Below the pieces are notes generated by a model that searched no databases, had not been told where the DNA came from, and saw only the letters and a program-made list of their open reading frames with translations. A stretch of DNA of 64,000 nucleotides, taken from Dokdonella immobilis. Its GTDB lineage: Bacteria > Pseudomonadota > Gammaproteobacteria > Xanthomonadales > Rhodanobacteraceae. Position numbers and translations under genes: made by a program. The DNA lies in assembly GCF_900115085.1 (NCBI RefSeq), contig NZ_FOVF01000008.1, forward strand, positions 62,001 through 126,000, written 5' to 3'. Shown here piece by piece: positions 34,297-43,589 of this stretch; the first letter of the stretch is position 1, and every line of letters begins with the position of its first letter.

Positions 34297-35427
34297 ATGC
34301 TGAATACGACTCATCATGCGTTCTTGGCTCTTCTCGCGGGGCTTGCCGTGACTTCGTCCTGCATGGCCTGCAGCATCGCGCCCTTCAACGAAACCTGGAG
34401 TCCCTCAGGAACGGTCGCCTGGGTCCAGAATGGTGACGACTGCGTGCTTACTGCCGCGGTCGCGGCGGCCCAACCTGCTGCGGCGACGGTCCACTATCGC
34501 CGCGCCGACCGAACTGCGGCTTTCCGCATCAGCTTCGTGCTAACGCCTGCGCCTGCACTGACCTCGATCGACCCCACGCAGAGCGCAACCCTGAGCTCGG
34601 GAGCGGCGCTCGCCGTGCCGGATATCGGTCCGCCGCAGGTCTCCCTGTACGCGCTGAGGCTATCGGGAGACGCGTCGGGGACGCATCCGCAACTGACCGT
34701 GGACGCGGCCTGCGCGTCGCCACAAGGCCAGAATGGCCTGTGCAGCGGGACACTGCCATTCGCCCTGACCGACCTGCCCCTGCGCATCACCCTGGAGCTC
34801 GACGTGGGCGCGGGTGATGGGGATCAGGGTCAGTTGCGCGCCTGGCTCGGCGACGACACCTCGGGCTCACCCGCGCTGACGCTGGATCATCTCGACAATG
34901 CACGCTGGGGCGGTATCGACCGGATCAGCCTCGGTCTCAGCGATGTTTCGACTGCACTCGCCACGACGATCGGCTCGCAGCCGTTCACGTTCAGCGAAAT
35001 CGCGGTCAACGAACCGCGACTGTTCTGGAGCGATTTCGAAAGCGATCGGGTCGGCAATATCGTCGTCACCGGCTCTCCGCTCAACAGCCCGACCAACATC
35101 TCCGGAACCACGTGCAATGGACAGTCGCAGTTTCCGACGATTGCCTCGGGAACGACCCGGCTGTCGGGCTTGTCCGTTGTCCACCCGCTGACCCTGGGCC
35201 CCTCGGCGACCTTCGCCGTTCAAGTGATCCCGAACTCGACTTCCATGGTGGCATTCGCCTGCCCGGCCGGCAGCGGTCCGTCAGGGCCTTGCGTGAGCGC
35301 GATCAATGCGATCGGACAGAATCTTCAGTTTCCTCAGCTTCCGGCCGGCGACTACCAGATCGTGATCGGCGACACGGATGGGGCGTGCGGGAATTACAGC
35401 CTGAATCCCATCGGTTCTCCGAACTGA
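34297..35427 (+). CDS. Secreted protein, paralogue 1 of a duplicated pair
   Basis: The 376-residue protein has a signal peptide (cleavage near CMA-CS at about residue 25). A jelly-roll-like domain follows, with WSPSGTVAWVQNGDDC, HYRRADRTAAFRISF and AWLGDDTSGSPALTLDHLDN, then RLFWSDFESDRVGNI around residue 245 and a C-terminal domain with AFACPAGSGPSGPCV and LPAGDYQIVIGDTDG. The same order occurs in the gene at 35880; I judge them roughly half identical. The family is unknown to me. GGAGAGGG directly precedes the ATG. The end converges on a copy of cydX on the other strand, and gene plus cydX plus the end of cydB form a duplicated unit. Confidence 0.75.
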   Translation: MLNTTHHAFLALLAGLAVTSSCMACSIAPFNETWSPSGTVAWVQNGDDCVLTAAVAAAQPAAATVHYRRADRTAAFRISFVLTPAPALTSIDPTQSATLSSGAALAVPDIGPPQVSLYALRLSGDASGTHPQLTVDAACASPQGQNGLCSGTLPFALTDLPLRITLELDVGAGDGDQGQLRAWLGDDTSGSPALTLDHLDNARWGGIDRISLGLSDVSTALATTIGSQPFTFSEIAVNEPRLFWSDFESDRVGNIVVTGSPLNSPTNISGTTCNGQSQFPTIASGTTRLSGLSVVHPLTLGPSATFAVQVIPNSTSMVAFACPAGSGPSGPCVSAINAIGQNLQFPQLPAGDYQIVIGDTDGACGNYSLNPIGSPN

Positions 35428-35464
35428 CGCTTCGGGTTGGCGCTCACGAACTGGAAGCGCCGGC

Positions 35465-35596
35465 TCAACGCGACTGCGCTTCCTCGTCCGCATTGCGCTT
35501 CGCCGCTGCGTCGGCATGCAGCTCGAACCACATCGCATTGAGGATGGCGAAGCTGCAGGCCAGGCCGACGCCGAGGATCCAGCTGAAATACCACAT
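35465..35596 (-). CDS. cydX: CydX-like small subunit, duplicate copy
   Basis: An intact 43-codon frame starts MWYFSWILGVGLACSFAILN and continues AMWFELHADAAAKRNADEEA before the stop. It matches CydX, the single-helix subunit of cytochrome bd oxidase (E. coli MWYFAWILGTLLACSFGVIT). Its first 30 residues equal those of the cydX at 37193, but the tail differs. AGGAG lies nine bases upstream. Behind it lies only the last 43 codons of a cydB copy. No promoter is visible, so expression is uncertain; an intact frame argues that it is not decayed. Confidence 0.8.
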   Translation of the reverse strand: MWYFSWILGVGLACSFAILNAMWFELHADAAAKRNADEEAQSR

Positions 35597-35745
35597 GGCG
35601 GATGGCTCCTGTGTTCAGTACAAAGAGTGCGACTCGCGGATGTGCTTGCGGCTGATGCGCCCGCGCAGCACGTGGTAGACCCAGGTCGTGTAGGCCACGA
35701 TCAGCGGCATGAAGACGATCACCGCGATCGGCATGAAGCCAAACG
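35508..35745. repeat. Direct repeat copy 1: cydX plus end of cydB
   Basis: This segment matches 37101-37342 with about a dozen mismatches by eye over some 235 bp. The distance between the copies (1.6 kb) equals one secreted-protein gene plus this segment. Confidence 0.9.
35615..35745 (-). pseudogene. cydB: Remnant of cydB 3' end (duplicated fragment)
   Basis: The last 43 or so codons of cydB are present (VFMPLIVAYTTWVYHVLRGR ... HIRESHSLY), nearly identical in DNA to 37212-37342. The rest of the gene is missing: beyond 35745 the sequence has no relation to cydB. It is the right end of the tandem duplication and has no start. Confidence 0.88.
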
Positions 35746-35879
35746 ACCATCGTGCTACGGCATAATGGCAATGCGCAGCTCGTCTCCAACCGTATTCGGT
35801 GTGATACTGGGTGTCTGGATTACAAGCCAGAAAAGCCTTTGTGATAGCAGAAGCTTTTTTAGGAATAGGGAGGATGAGA

Positions 35880-36992
35880 ATGCAGCGGCGGATGATAGCT
35901 TTCCTGATTGTTGCTATCGGGTCTTTTCCATTGACGACCCTGGCCTGCATTTCGCCGCCATTCGTCGAGACGTGGACGAACAGCGGTTCGGTGAGCTGGA
36001 CCGAAGGTCCATCGGCATGCAGTCTTGATTCAAGCGTGAGCGGGCCAAGCCCCAGCGCGGCAACGGTTCATTTTCGCCGAAGATCGCCGCACGAGCCGCT
36101 GCAATTGAGCTTTGTCGTCGACCCGCACCTGACTTCATTGGCTGGTACCCAATCCGCAACCTTGGCAACCGGAGTCGCCGAACGGGTGCCGGTGGCGGGT
36201 CCGAATACCGCAACGCTGTTCCAGGTTTCGCTGACGGGAAACACCGGCGGGAGCCCCCGAATCGTGCTTTCCGGTGCCTGCAACCAAGCGGCAGCAAGCG
36301 ATGGCGTGTGCTACTCGATCGCATCGACATCGTTCGAAAATTTTCCGCTGCGAATCACTGTGGAAGTGCAGATAGGCTCCGGTAGTGCCGGTCAAATCCA
36401 TGCGTGGCTCGGTAATGACACCTCCGGGCCCCCGACTCTGGCGCTGGACGATCTCGACAATGAGCGCTGGGCAGGTGTCGACCGCGTCGGCATCGGTCTG
36501 AGTGACGTGTCACCAGCGCTTTTCGCGGCGATCGGGACGCAAGCCTTTACGTTCAGCGACATCTCGGTCAGCGACCCCGAGTTGTTCTGGAGTGGATTCG
36601 AGAATGACTCGGTTGGTGGGATAGCAATCAATGCCGGGGATCTTTCGACCATTCCTTTTTCACTGACAGGAAGCACTTGCGGCGGAAGCGTGCAACTACC
36701 GGTCATCGCATCGGGGAGCACACGACTCGCGGGCCCAACTGCCATCCATTCGCTGGCAGCGCCCAGCGCAAACCAGCGATGGGTGCAACTCTCATCGTCG
36801 GTGCCCGGCATGGTCGTTTTCGCGTGCCCTGCGGGTAGTGGACCTTCGGGTCCGTGTGTCCAGGGGAGCGTCGACCAGGGAATCGTGGCGATGCAACCGG
36901 GCAACTACCAGATCGTCGTCGGCAGCCTCTATCCGAGTTGTGGCGTGTACCAGGTCAACGTGGGAGGAACGCTGGGCCAGGCTGAGCCCTAG
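35880..36992 (+). CDS. Secreted protein, paralogue 2 of a duplicated pair
   Basis: The 370-residue paralogue of the gene at 34297 has a signal peptide ending near TLA-CI. It shares HAWLGNDTSGPPTLALDDLD, ELFWSGFENDSVGGI, FACPAGSGPSGPCVQ and PGNYQIVVGS with the paralogue in the same order. Function is unknown; the pattern suggests a two-domain exported protein with disulfides. ATG 35880 (MQRRMIAFLIV) has AGGGAGG seven bases upstream and leaves a normal signal peptide; the frame runs back to 35811. The stretch 35750-35880 is less GC-rich than the rest of the window. It converges on the functional cydX gene. Confidence 0.75.
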   Translation: MQRRMIAFLIVAIGSFPLTTLACISPPFVETWTNSGSVSWTEGPSACSLDSSVSGPSPSAATVHFRRRSPHEPLQLSFVVDPHLTSLAGTQSATLATGVAERVPVAGPNTATLFQVSLTGNTGGSPRIVLSGACNQAAASDGVCYSIASTSFENFPLRITVEVQIGSGSAGQIHAWLGNDTSGPPTLALDDLDNERWAGVDRVGIGLSDVSPALFAAIGTQAFTFSDISVSDPELFWSGFENDSVGGIAINAGDLSTIPFSLTGSTCGGSVQLPVIASGSTRLAGPTAIHSLAAPSANQRWVQLSSSVPGMVVFACPAGSGPSGPCVQGSVDQGIVAMQPGNYQIVVGSLYPSCGVYQVNVGGTLGQAEP

Positions 36993-37055
36993 CGAGGGTC
37001 AAATGCCGCAGCGCCTGCTGGCAAGGATTCTGCAGGCCGACGCGGTCGAGCGTAC

Positions 37056-37193
37056 TCAGTGTCGACCCGAAATTTCGTCGGCTTTCGACAGGGCTGCGGC
37101 TGCGGCGTCGGCATGCAGCTCGAACCACATCGCATTGAGGATGGCGAAGCTGCAGGCCAGGCCGACGCCGAGGATCCAGCTAAAGTACCACAT
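37056..37193 (-). CDS. cydX: Cytochrome bd oxidase small subunit CydX
   Basis: The 45-codon gene reads MWYFSWILGVGLACSFAILN, then AMWFELHADAAAAALSKADE and ISGRH before TGA. It directly follows cydB (18 bp after its stop) with AGGAG nine bases before the ATG. CydX is a one-helix subunit needed for stability and activity of cytochrome bd quinol oxidase in the inner membrane. Length is slightly above E. coli CydX (37 residues). A second copy lies at 35465. Confidence 0.9.
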   Translation of the reverse strand: MWYFSWILGVGLACSFAILNAMWFELHADAAAAALSKADEISGRH

Positions 37194-37342
37194 GGCGGAT
37201 GGCTCCTGTGTTCAGTACAGCGAGTGCGACTCGCGGATGTGCTTGAGGCTGACGCGCCCGCGCAGCACGCGGTAGACCCAGGTCGTGTAGGCCAGGATCA
37301 GCGGCATGAAGACGGTCACGGCGATCAGCATGAGGCCAAGCG
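37101..37342. repeat. Direct repeat copy 2: cydX plus end of cydB
   Basis: Here the duplicated segment is in its functional context, contiguous with the full cydB. Compare 35508-35745. Confidence 0.9.
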
Positions 37343-38345
37343 TGTGCTGGCTCGACGAGGCGTCCCAGACGGTCAGGCTGCTGCGCGGATCGAGGCTCGA
37401 GGGCAGCAGGAACGGAAACAGCGCGAAACCGGCCGAGAACAGCATGGCGAAGACCATCATCGCGCTGGCGAGGAAGGCGCTGCGATGGTGCTGGCGACGC
37501 GCCAGCAGCGGCACGCCGGCGGCGAGTGCGATGGCGATCGCGGCGAGTGCGCAGGCCCAGCCACCGAGGGCGCCATCGGCGAGCCAGTGGCCGCCGACCA
37601 TGACCTGCTTGGCCAGTGGATTCGATGGCGCGGCAGCCGCGGCGACGCCGTCGATCGCATAAGCCTCGATGCCGAACGCGAGCCAGGCGCCCGCGCCAAG
37701 ATAGAGCACGATCAACGCAGGCGAGAGCCAACCCAGCAGGCGCTCGGCGCGCGGCCCGATCGGTGCCTCGGACTTCAACGCGGCCCAGGCGCATCCATGC
37801 AGCAGGAGCATGATCAGGGAAACACCGCCGACCAGCAGCGGAAACGGCCCGAGCAGATCGATCAGGCCGCCCTCGTAGCTCATGCGCAGGGTGTCGTCGA
37901 AGCGGAACGGCACACCGAGGAACAGATTGCCGATGGCGACGCCGAAGATCAGCGCCGGCACCACGCCGGACACCGTGATGACCCAGTCCCAGGCATTGCG
38001 CCAGCGTGGATCGGCGACCTTGTTGCGGAAGCTGAATCCGCCCGGGCGCAGGATCAGGGCGAACAGCACCAGCAGCATCGCGAAGTAGAAGCCCGAGAAG
38101 GCCACCGCATAGAGCAGCGGCCAGGCCGCGAAGATCGCGCCAGCACCGAGGACGAGCCAGACCTGGTTGCCTTCCCAGGTCGGTTCGATCGTTTCGAGCA
38201 GGGCACGGCGTTCGGTGTCGTCGCGGGCCAGCACGCGGACCAGGGCGGCGATGCCGAGATCGAAGCCGTCCATGATCGCGAAACCGGCCAGCAACACGCC
38301 GAGCAGCAGCCACCAGATGATCCTGAGGGTTTCGTAATCGATCAT
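37212..38345 (-). CDS. cydB: Cytochrome bd ubiquinol oxidase subunit II
   Basis: The 377-residue membrane protein with about eight or nine helices is CydB. It opens [20 protein letters not shown] and GFDLGIA, includes [20 protein letters not shown] and ends [20 protein letters not shown]. With CydA it reduces oxygen to water using quinol at low oxygen tension. Length equals E. coli CydB (379). It follows cydA after a 142-bp spacer that shows no ORF. The last 43 codons are duplicated at 35615. Confidence 0.96.
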   Translation of the reverse strand: MIDYETLRIIWWLLLGVLLAGFAIMDGFDLGIAALVRVLARDDTERRALLETIEPTWEGNQVWLVLGAGAIFAAWPLLYAVAFSGFYFAMLLVLFALILRPGGFSFRNKVADPRWRNAWDWVITVSGVVPALIFGVAIGNLFLGVPFRFDDTLRMSYEGGLIDLLGPFPLLVGGVSLIMLLLHGCAWAALKSEAPIGPRAERLLGWLSPALIVLYLGAGAWLAFGIEAYAIDGVAAAAAPSNPLAKQVMVGGHWLADGALGGWACALAAIAIALAAGVPLLARRQHHRSAFLASAMMVFAMLFSAGFALFPFLLPSSLDPRSSLTVWDASSSQHTLGLMLIAVTVFMPLILAYTTWVYRVLRGRVSLKHIRESHSLY

Positions 38346-38487
38346 GCTTCTGGCCCTTCGTGGATCAGCGGTGTGCCTGACATTTCAGGCTCGCTTCGTT
38401 TGACTTTGGCATTTGTGCGTTCGTCCTTGAACGCAAAGCCAGAGCAGCGGCCATCCGTGGCCGCACTTTTCATAGAGGCGCTTCCGC

Positions 38488-40044
38488 TCATCCGGGATTC
38501 TCCGCGGATTGGTTCGGCCACATGCCGAGGCCGTCGGGGCCCTTGCGCGCGTAGCGCACCATCAGGAAGGCATCGACCACGGCCAGGGTCGTGTAGAAGA
38601 TGACGAAGCCGATCAGGCTGGTCCAGACCTGGCTCGCCGAGACCGACGAGACACCAAGCGCGGTCGGCAGGATGCCTTCGATCGCCCACGGCTGGCGCCC
38701 GTGCTCGGCGACGATCCAGCCGAGTTCGGCGGCGACCCAGGGCAGCGGCAGGCTCCATAGCGCCACGCGCAGATACCAGCGCTTGCGGTCGAGCTGACGC
38801 TTCGAGGCGAGCCAGAACGAGTAGGCGAACAGGGCAATGAAGTAGAAACCGCAGGCGACCATGATGCGGAACGACCAGAACAGGACCGGCACGTTCGGAA
38901 TCGTGCTGTCGGCAGCGCGACTGACGTCCTCCGGGGTCGCCGTCAGCGGATCGATGTTCAGGCGCGAGAGCAGCAGGGCGTAGCCGAGGTCGTCCTTGTG
39001 CGCCTCGAATTGCGCCCGCGCTTCGGCATCGTCCCGGTTGGTGCGAAGTTTCTGCATTGCCGCATAGGCGATGCGTCCGTTTTCGATCTTGTCGGCGGTT
39101 TCCTCGACGAGCTGGCTGATGCCAGGCAGCACGCCATCGAGCGAACGCGTGCCGATCAGGCCCATGACCCAGGGAATGTGCACGGCGTAGTGGGTCTTGC
39201 GTTCGGCCACGTCGGGCAGGCCGAACAGGGTGAAGGCGGCCGGCGGCGGCTCGGTCTCCCACATCGCCTCGATCGCAGCGAGCTTCATCTTCTGATGCTC
39301 GGTGATCGTGTAGCCCGATTCGTCGCCGAGCACGACCACGCTGAGCGCAGCGGCCAGGCCGAAGCTCGCGGCCACGGTCATCGAGCGCTTGGCGAAGTCG
39401 ATGTTGCGGCCCCTGAGCAGGTACCAGGCGCTGATCGAAAGCACGAACATCGCGCCGAGCACGTAGCCGGCGCTGACCGTGTGCACGAACTTCGACTGCG
39501 CGACCGGATTGAAGAAGACTTCGCTGAACGAGGTCACCTCCATTCGCATCGTATCGATGTTGAACTCGGCACCGACCGGATTCTGCATCCAGGCATTGGC
39601 GGCGAGGATCCACAGTGCCGACATGCTGGTGCCGAAGGCGAGCAGCCAGGTCACGACGAGATGGGCGACGCGGCTGAGCCTGTCCCAGCCGAAGAAGAAC
39701 AGGCCGACGAAGGTCGCCTCGAGGAAGAAGGCCATCAGGCCCTCGATCGCCAGCGGCGTGCCGAAGACGTCGCCGACATAGTGCGAGTAGTAGGCCCAGT
39801 TGGTGCCGAACTGGAACTCGAGGGTGACACCGGTGGCCACGCCCATGGCGAAGTTGATGCCGAACAGGATGCCCCAGAACTGGGTCATGCGCTTCCAGAT
39901 CTCGCGTCCGGTCATCACATAGACCGACTCCATTATTGCGAGCATGAAGACGAGACCAAGCGTCAGCGGCACGAACAGGAAGTGGTACAGCGCGGTCAGC
40001 GCGAACTGCAGGCGCGAGAGGTCGACGACGGCGTGATCGATCAT
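38488..40044 (-). CDS. cydA: Cytochrome bd ubiquinol oxidase subunit I
   Basis: The 518-residue subunit carries hemes b558, b595 and d. LSRLQFALTALYHFLFVPLT includes the axial His, FGTNWAYYSHYVGDVFG and GLMAFFLEATFVGLFFFGWD are hallmark CydA segments, and KFVHTVSAGYV and WSFRIMVACG contain the second His and Met ligands. Length is close to E. coli (522). The start overlaps the stop of the upstream small gene by four bases (ATGA). The order cydP-cydA-cydB-cydX forms one leftward operon, a high-affinity terminal oxidase for microaerobic growth. Confidence 0.97.
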   Translation of the reverse strand: MIDHAVVDLSRLQFALTALYHFLFVPLTLGLVFMLAIMESVYVMTGREIWKRMTQFWGILFGINFAMGVATGVTLEFQFGTNWAYYSHYVGDVFGTPLAIEGLMAFFLEATFVGLFFFGWDRLSRVAHLVVTWLLAFGTSMSALWILAANAWMQNPVGAEFNIDTMRMEVTSFSEVFFNPVAQSKFVHTVSAGYVLGAMFVLSISAWYLLRGRNIDFAKRSMTVAASFGLAAALSVVVLGDESGYTITEHQKMKLAAIEAMWETEPPPAAFTLFGLPDVAERKTHYAVHIPWVMGLIGTRSLDGVLPGISQLVEETADKIENGRIAYAAMQKLRTNRDDAEARAQFEAHKDDLGYALLLSRLNIDPLTATPEDVSRAADSTIPNVPVLFWSFRIMVACGFYFIALFAYSFWLASKRQLDRKRWYLRVALWSLPLPWVAAELGWIVAEHGRQPWAIEGILPTALGVSSVSASQVWTSLIGFVIFYTTLAVVDAFLMVRYARKGPDGLGMWPNQSAENPG

Positions 40045-40256
40045 GGCTTCGCCTCCTGGCCGGCCGGCACCGAGAAATGCTGCTCGATCGCGGCCGGTGC
40101 GGTGTCGGCCCGCGGCAGGGGCCGGATCACGAGCACCCAGAGGGCGCTCAGTAGTACCAGCTTGACGACGATGATCAGGGCGAACTCGAGGGCAAAGCGC
40201 CGACCTCCGCGGCTGCGGAACCAGGAGCTCGGCACATCGCTGCGCTTGGTCGACAT
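40041..40256 (-). CDS. cydP: Putative cytochrome bd small subunit CydP
   Basis: The 71-residue protein has a basic N-terminus (STKRSDVPSSWFRSRGGRRF), a single membrane helix (FALEFALIIVVKLVLLSALW) and a short periplasmic tail. This layout matches the small CydP subunit encoded before cydA in many proteobacteria. It overlaps cydA by four bases. ATG 40262 (MTMSTKR) is an alternative start. Function within the oxidase is presumed structural. Confidence 0.78.
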   Translation of the reverse strand: MSTKRSDVPSSWFRSRGGRRFALEFALIIVVKLVLLSALWVLVIRPLPRADTAPAAIEQHFSVPAGQEAKP

Positions 40257-40385
40257 CGTCATAACCTTGTCGCGCAGTCTAGTCCGATCGGATTTCCATT
40301 TCGTGCGGCTAGCTGTCACAGCGTGCGGGTTTGCCGCACTTGAAAAAGATCGGGCCCGCCAGCGAGACCCGGGAATCGCGCGCAC

Positions 40386-40411
40386 AAAAAACCCCGCGCG
40401 AGGCGGGGTTT
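40386..40411 (-). terminator. Rho-independent terminator after tRNA-Gln
   Basis: On the minus strand aaaccccgc and gcggggttt (40411-40403 and 40397-40389) form a 9-bp stem with a 5-base loop followed by further T residues. It lies about 90 bp after the tRNA and would end an rplM-rpsI-tRNA transcript. Confidence 0.88.
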
Positions 40412-40500
40412 CTTGTGCATGTTGCCGTTTTCCGTTGGCATCCCGGCTGGATCGTTTCCGATCCTGGGCCGGTGCGGCGGTCGCTCCCTTGACCTGGATT

Positions 40501-40575
40501 TGGCAGCCCCGGATGGATTCGAACCACCGAATGCCTGAGTCAGAGTCAGGTGCCTTACCGCTTGGCGACGGGGCT
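40501..40575 (-). tRNA. tRNA-Gln (anticodon CUG)
   Basis: The minus strand reads agccccgtcgccaagcggta at the 5' end, closely like E. coli tRNA-Gln (atcgccaagcggtaaggcac). Acceptor stem agccccg pairs with cggggct. The anticodon loop CTCTGAC gives CUG and reads CAG codons. GGTTCGAATCC is the T arm. CCA is encoded at the 3' end. It sits 9 bp after rpsI. Confidence 0.97.
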
Positions 40576-40584
40576 GTGGACGGA

Positions 40585-40980
40585 TTAGCGCTTCGAGTAC
40601 TGGGTCGCGCGACGGGCCTTGTGCAGACCGATCTTCTTGCGCTCGACCTCGCGCGCATCGCGGGTCATGAAACCGGCCTTGCGCAGCGGCGACTTGAGGT
40701 TCTCGTCGTACTCGACCAGGGCGCGGGCGATGCCGAGGCGGATGGCGCCGGCCTGGCCGGTCGTGCCGCCGCCGGAAACGCTGACCAGCACGTCGAACTT
40801 CTCGGTCGCATCAACCAGCTGCAGCGGCTGGCGCACGATCATGCGCGCGGTTTCGCGGCCGAAGAATTCGTCGAGGGCCTTGCCGTTGACCGTGATCGCG
40901 CCGCTGCCCTTGCGCAGGTACACGCGCGCTGCGGAGGATTTGCGACGGCCGGTGCCGTAGTTCTGCTGGATCGCTGCCAT
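40585..40980 (-). CDS. rpsI: Small ribosomal subunit protein uS9
   Basis: The 131-residue protein begins [20 protein letters not shown], includes [20 protein letters not shown], and ends in a basic [18 protein letters not shown] tail that contacts P-site tRNA. It is uS9, at the same size as E. coli (130). It follows rplM by 20 bp, the universal order. Confidence 0.98.
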   Translation of the reverse strand: MAAIQQNYGTGRRKSSAARVYLRKGSGAITVNGKALDEFFGRETARMIVRQPLQLVDATEKFDVLVSVSGGGTTGQAGAIRLGIARALVEYDENLKSPLRKAGFMTRDAREVERKKIGLHKARRATQYSKR

Positions 40981-41000
40981 GACTGTCGATGCCTAGTAAA

Positions 41001-41429
41001 TTAAATATCCAGCACTTGCGGCTGCTGGGCGGTATGCGGGTGGTTCGGGCCGGCGTAGACCTTGAGCTTGCGATACATCGCACGGCCCAGCGGGTTCTTC
41101 GGCAGCATGCCCTTGACGGCGATCTCGATGACGCGCTCCGGATGGGTCGCGAGCATGTCCTTCAGCGAGGTCGTCTTCAGGTTGCCGATGTGGCCGGTGA
41201 AGCGGTGGTAGTTCTTGTCATTCAGCTTGTTGCCGGTGACCGCGACCTTTTCGGCGTTGACCACGACAAGGAAATCGCCGGTATCGACGTGGGTCGTGTA
41301 GATCGGCTTGTGCTTGCCCTTCAGGCGGCGTGCAAGTTCGGTCGACAGGCGCCCCAGCGTCTTGTTGGTGGCGTCGACAATGAACCAGTCGCGCTTGACG
41401 CTTTCTGGCTTGGCGCTGATCGTCTTCAT
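41001..41429 (-). CDS. rplM: Large ribosomal subunit protein uL13
   Basis: The 142-residue protein has the full uL13 signature: [27 protein letters not shown]-like [39 protein letters not shown] and a PHTAQQP end. It is exactly the E. coli length. It is first in the rplM-rpsI unit. ATG 41429 is supported by the family start MKTISAKP. Confidence 0.98.
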   Translation of the reverse strand: MKTISAKPESVKRDWFIVDATNKTLGRLSTELARRLKGKHKPIYTTHVDTGDFLVVVNAEKVAVTGNKLNDKNYHRFTGHIGNLKTTSLKDMLATHPERVIEIAVKGMLPKNPLGRAMYRKLKVYAGPNHPHTAQQPQVLDI

Positions 41430-41480
41430 ATCAAAACCTTGATGCCCCTGATGGGCTGGATGCGGCGAAAGGCGCGGGAG

Positions 41481-41507
41481 AATATAGGAAGCGCCCGCGC
41501 CACGCAA
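41481..41507 (-). promoter_or_regulatory. Probable promoter for rplM-rpsI
   Basis: On the minus strand TTGCGT (41507-41502) and TATATT (41486-41481) are 15 bp apart, about 50 bp before the rplM ATG. The -10 is good and the spacing short. Confidence 0.5.
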
Positions 41508-41564
41508 GTCTGAGCGCCCCGGAAAAGGCCGAGCGCAGCGAGCCGCGAATGATAGCATCAACGC

Positions 41565-42794
41565 ATGGCCGAAACGACCCCTGGGCAATCCGGCAGCGCC
41601 ATCGAGGCCCTGGCCGACCAATGCGTGATGTGCGGGCTCTGTCTGCCGCACTGCCCGACCTATGCCCTGGACCGCCATGAGTCGGAGTCGCCGCGTGGCC
41701 GCATCGTGCTGGCCCGCCAGTTCGCCCGCGGGGCCCTGCAACCCACGGCCGAGGCCGTCGCCCACCTGGACCGCTGCCTGGGCTGCCTGTCCTGCCAGGC
41801 GGTTTGCCCTTCCGGGGTCCGCTACGAGGCCATCCTGGTGCAGAGCCGGGCCCTGCTGGCTCCGTTGCGACCGGCGCCCGGCCCGCTGCGGCGCTGGCTG
41901 ACCCAACCTGCGCGGCTGCGCCGACTGGCCGCGCTCAGTGCGTTCGTGCGTGCCGAGCGCTGGCTGCCGCGGCTCGGGCGCTGGCTGCCGGCCGCTTCGC
42001 CCCTGCGCCGGCTGGCCCTGGAAGTGCCGGCGGCGCCCAAACCCTTGGCTTCATCGACCCGGAATCCCCCGAATGCCGCCCCGCGCGGTCCCTTGACCCT
42101 GTTTCCGGGCTGCATCGCCAGTGTCTTCGACCGCGATACGCTGGCCGCGGGCCGCGTCCTGCTCGAGGCGCTCGGCTACGAGGTTCGCCTGCCGCAGGGA
42201 ACGGTCTGCTGCGGCGCGTTGGCCCTGCACGCCGGTGACAGCGCGGGTGCAGCAGCGAGTGCAGCCGGCACCCGGGCGGCGCTGGAGTCGCTCGGCGCCG
42301 ACCGCGTACTGGTCAGCGCATCGGGCTGCCTGGGCAGCCTGCGCGATCATGCCCTGGCCGGCAGCCACCTCGAGGTCGAGGACATCCTGGCCTTCGTGGC
42401 CCGGGATCCGGGACTCGAAACCCTGCGGTTCCGGCCGCTGGCCGCGCGCGCGGCCCTGCACCTGCCCTGTACGCAGCTCAATGGTGGCTCGGGGGCAGCA
42501 CCGATCCGGGCCCTGCTCGGCCGGATTCCGGGCCTCGAAGTGCTCGAGTTGCCGGCGCAGCCACGCTGCTGCGGCGCGGCCGGCAGCTATTTCCTCGAGC
42601 ACGCCGACCAGGCCGACCGTCTACGTGCCGATAGGCTCGACCAGGTCGTGGCCCAGGCGCCCGACCTGCTGCTGACCAGCAACATCGGCTGCCGGATCTT
42701 TCTCGGCAACGGCCTGCGCCAGCGCGCCTCGGCGGTGCCGGTCCGCCATCCGCTTGCCATGCTCGCCATGCAACTGGAAACTGCCCGCCCATGA
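41565..42794 (+). CDS. Fe-S oxidoreductase, GlcF/LutA-like
   Basis: The 409-residue protein has two 4Fe-4S clusters at the N-terminus ([20 protein letters not shown], residues 19-38, and [15 protein letters not shown] near 70) and two CCG domains ([12 protein letters not shown] and [15 protein letters not shown]). This is the layout of glycolate oxidase subunit GlcF and related heterodisulfide-reductase-type subunits. GlcD and GlcE are not adjacent, so the electron donor is unknown. It overlaps coq7 by four bases (ATGA), suggesting one transcript and a link with quinone metabolism. Confidence 0.87.
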   Translation: MAETTPGQSGSAIEALADQCVMCGLCLPHCPTYALDRHESESPRGRIVLARQFARGALQPTAEAVAHLDRCLGCLSCQAVCPSGVRYEAILVQSRALLAPLRPAPGPLRRWLTQPARLRRLAALSAFVRAERWLPRLGRWLPAASPLRRLALEVPAAPKPLASSTRNPPNAAPRGPLTLFPGCIASVFDRDTLAAGRVLLEALGYEVRLPQGTVCCGALALHAGDSAGAAASAAGTRAALESLGADRVLVSASGCLGSLRDHALAGSHLEVEDILAFVARDPGLETLRFRPLAARAALHLPCTQLNGGSGAAPIRALLGRIPGLEVLELPAQPRCCGAAGSYFLEHADQADRLRADRLDQVVAQAPDLLLTSNIGCRIFLGNGLRQRASAVPVRHPLAMLAMQLETARP

Positions 42795-43435
42795 ACCCGC
42801 GTCCGCTCTCCCGAATCGACCGCATCCTCGTCGAAATCGAACGCGCCCTCGGCACCGCGTTCGATGCCGAGCCGATCGCCCGCCGGCCTTCGCCGGCCGG
42901 TGAACTGGCCGACGCCGACCTCGACGAGGCCGCCCGCCGCCATGCCGGCGGCCTGATGCGCATCAACCATGTCGGCGAGGTCTGTGCGCAGGCGCTCTAC
43001 TCGGGCCAAGCCGCGGTCGCCCGCGATTCCGCCGTGCGCGAACAGCTGCTCGAGGCGGCGGCCGAGGAAACCGACCATCTGGCCTGGTGCGGCGAACGCC
43101 TGCGCGAACTCGGCGACCGCCCGAGCCTGCTCAACCCGCTCTGGTATGGCGGCGCCTACGCGATCGGCGCCGTGGCCGGCCTGGTCAGCGACCGCCTCAG
43201 CCTCGGTTTCGTGGTCGAGACCGAACGCCAGGTCGAGGCCCATCTGCAGGGTCATCTCGGCAAGCTGCCGGCAAGCGACCAGCGCAGCCGTGCGATCGTC
43301 ACGCAAATGAAGGAAGACGAAGCCCGCCATGCCGAACTGGCCCAGGCCGCCGGCGGCGTCGCGCTGCCGGCACCGGTCCGCGGCGCGATGCGCCTCGCCG
43401 CCAATGTGATGCGGGCGGTGGCTTATAGGATCTAG
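42791..43435 (+). CDS. coq7: 3-demethoxyubiquinol 3-hydroxylase
   Basis: The 214-residue diiron hydroxylase of the COQ7/CAT5 family catalyses the last hydroxylation in ubiquinone synthesis. Iron ligands are visible in [15 protein letters not shown] (Glu), [12 protein letters not shown] (Glu and His), [12 protein letters not shown] (Glu) and [11 protein letters not shown] (Glu and His). This matches the coq7 enzymes of Pseudomonas and Xanthomonas, which replace UbiF. The N-terminal 55 residues are less conserved. It is translationally coupled to the Fe-S protein gene. Confidence 0.94.
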   Translation: MNPRPLSRIDRILVEIERALGTAFDAEPIARRPSPAGELADADLDEAARRHAGGLMRINHVGEVCAQALYSGQAAVARDSAVREQLLEAAAEETDHLAWCGERLRELGDRPSLLNPLWYGGAYAIGAVAGLVSDRLSLGFVVETERQVEAHLQGHLGKLPASDQRSRAIVTQMKEDEARHAELAQAAGGVALPAPVRGAMRLAANVMRAVAYRI

Positions 43436-43588
43436 GGATTCGGGATTCGAGATTGGGGATTCGGTAAAGCCGGCTCATGGCTGGCTGGTCGTTCCTCGCT
43501 CCAGCCCGCGAATTCTGGAGTCGGAACCGCGGCGTCGCCCGCAAAGCGGCGACCTGCGTTTCCCAATCCCGAATCCCCAATCCCGGCC
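43434..43588. repeat. GGGATTCGG-type tandem repeats in inverted orientation
   Basis: The plus strand reads gggattcgggattcgagatt followed by ggggattcgg at 43437-43462. The complementary order ttcccaatcccgaatcccca then atcccgg appears at 43560-43586. The two could pair as a long, imperfect hairpin around a 97-bp loop, between the coq7 and speD 3' ends. Similar sequence occurs at 58750-58985. Confidence 0.7.
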
Positions 43589-43589
43589 T

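Noticed and set aside
35394-35789. 131-codon frame on the minus strand
   Set aside because: It is the wrong frame across the duplicated cydX/cydB segment; the CydX frame at 35465-35596 is the meaningful one.
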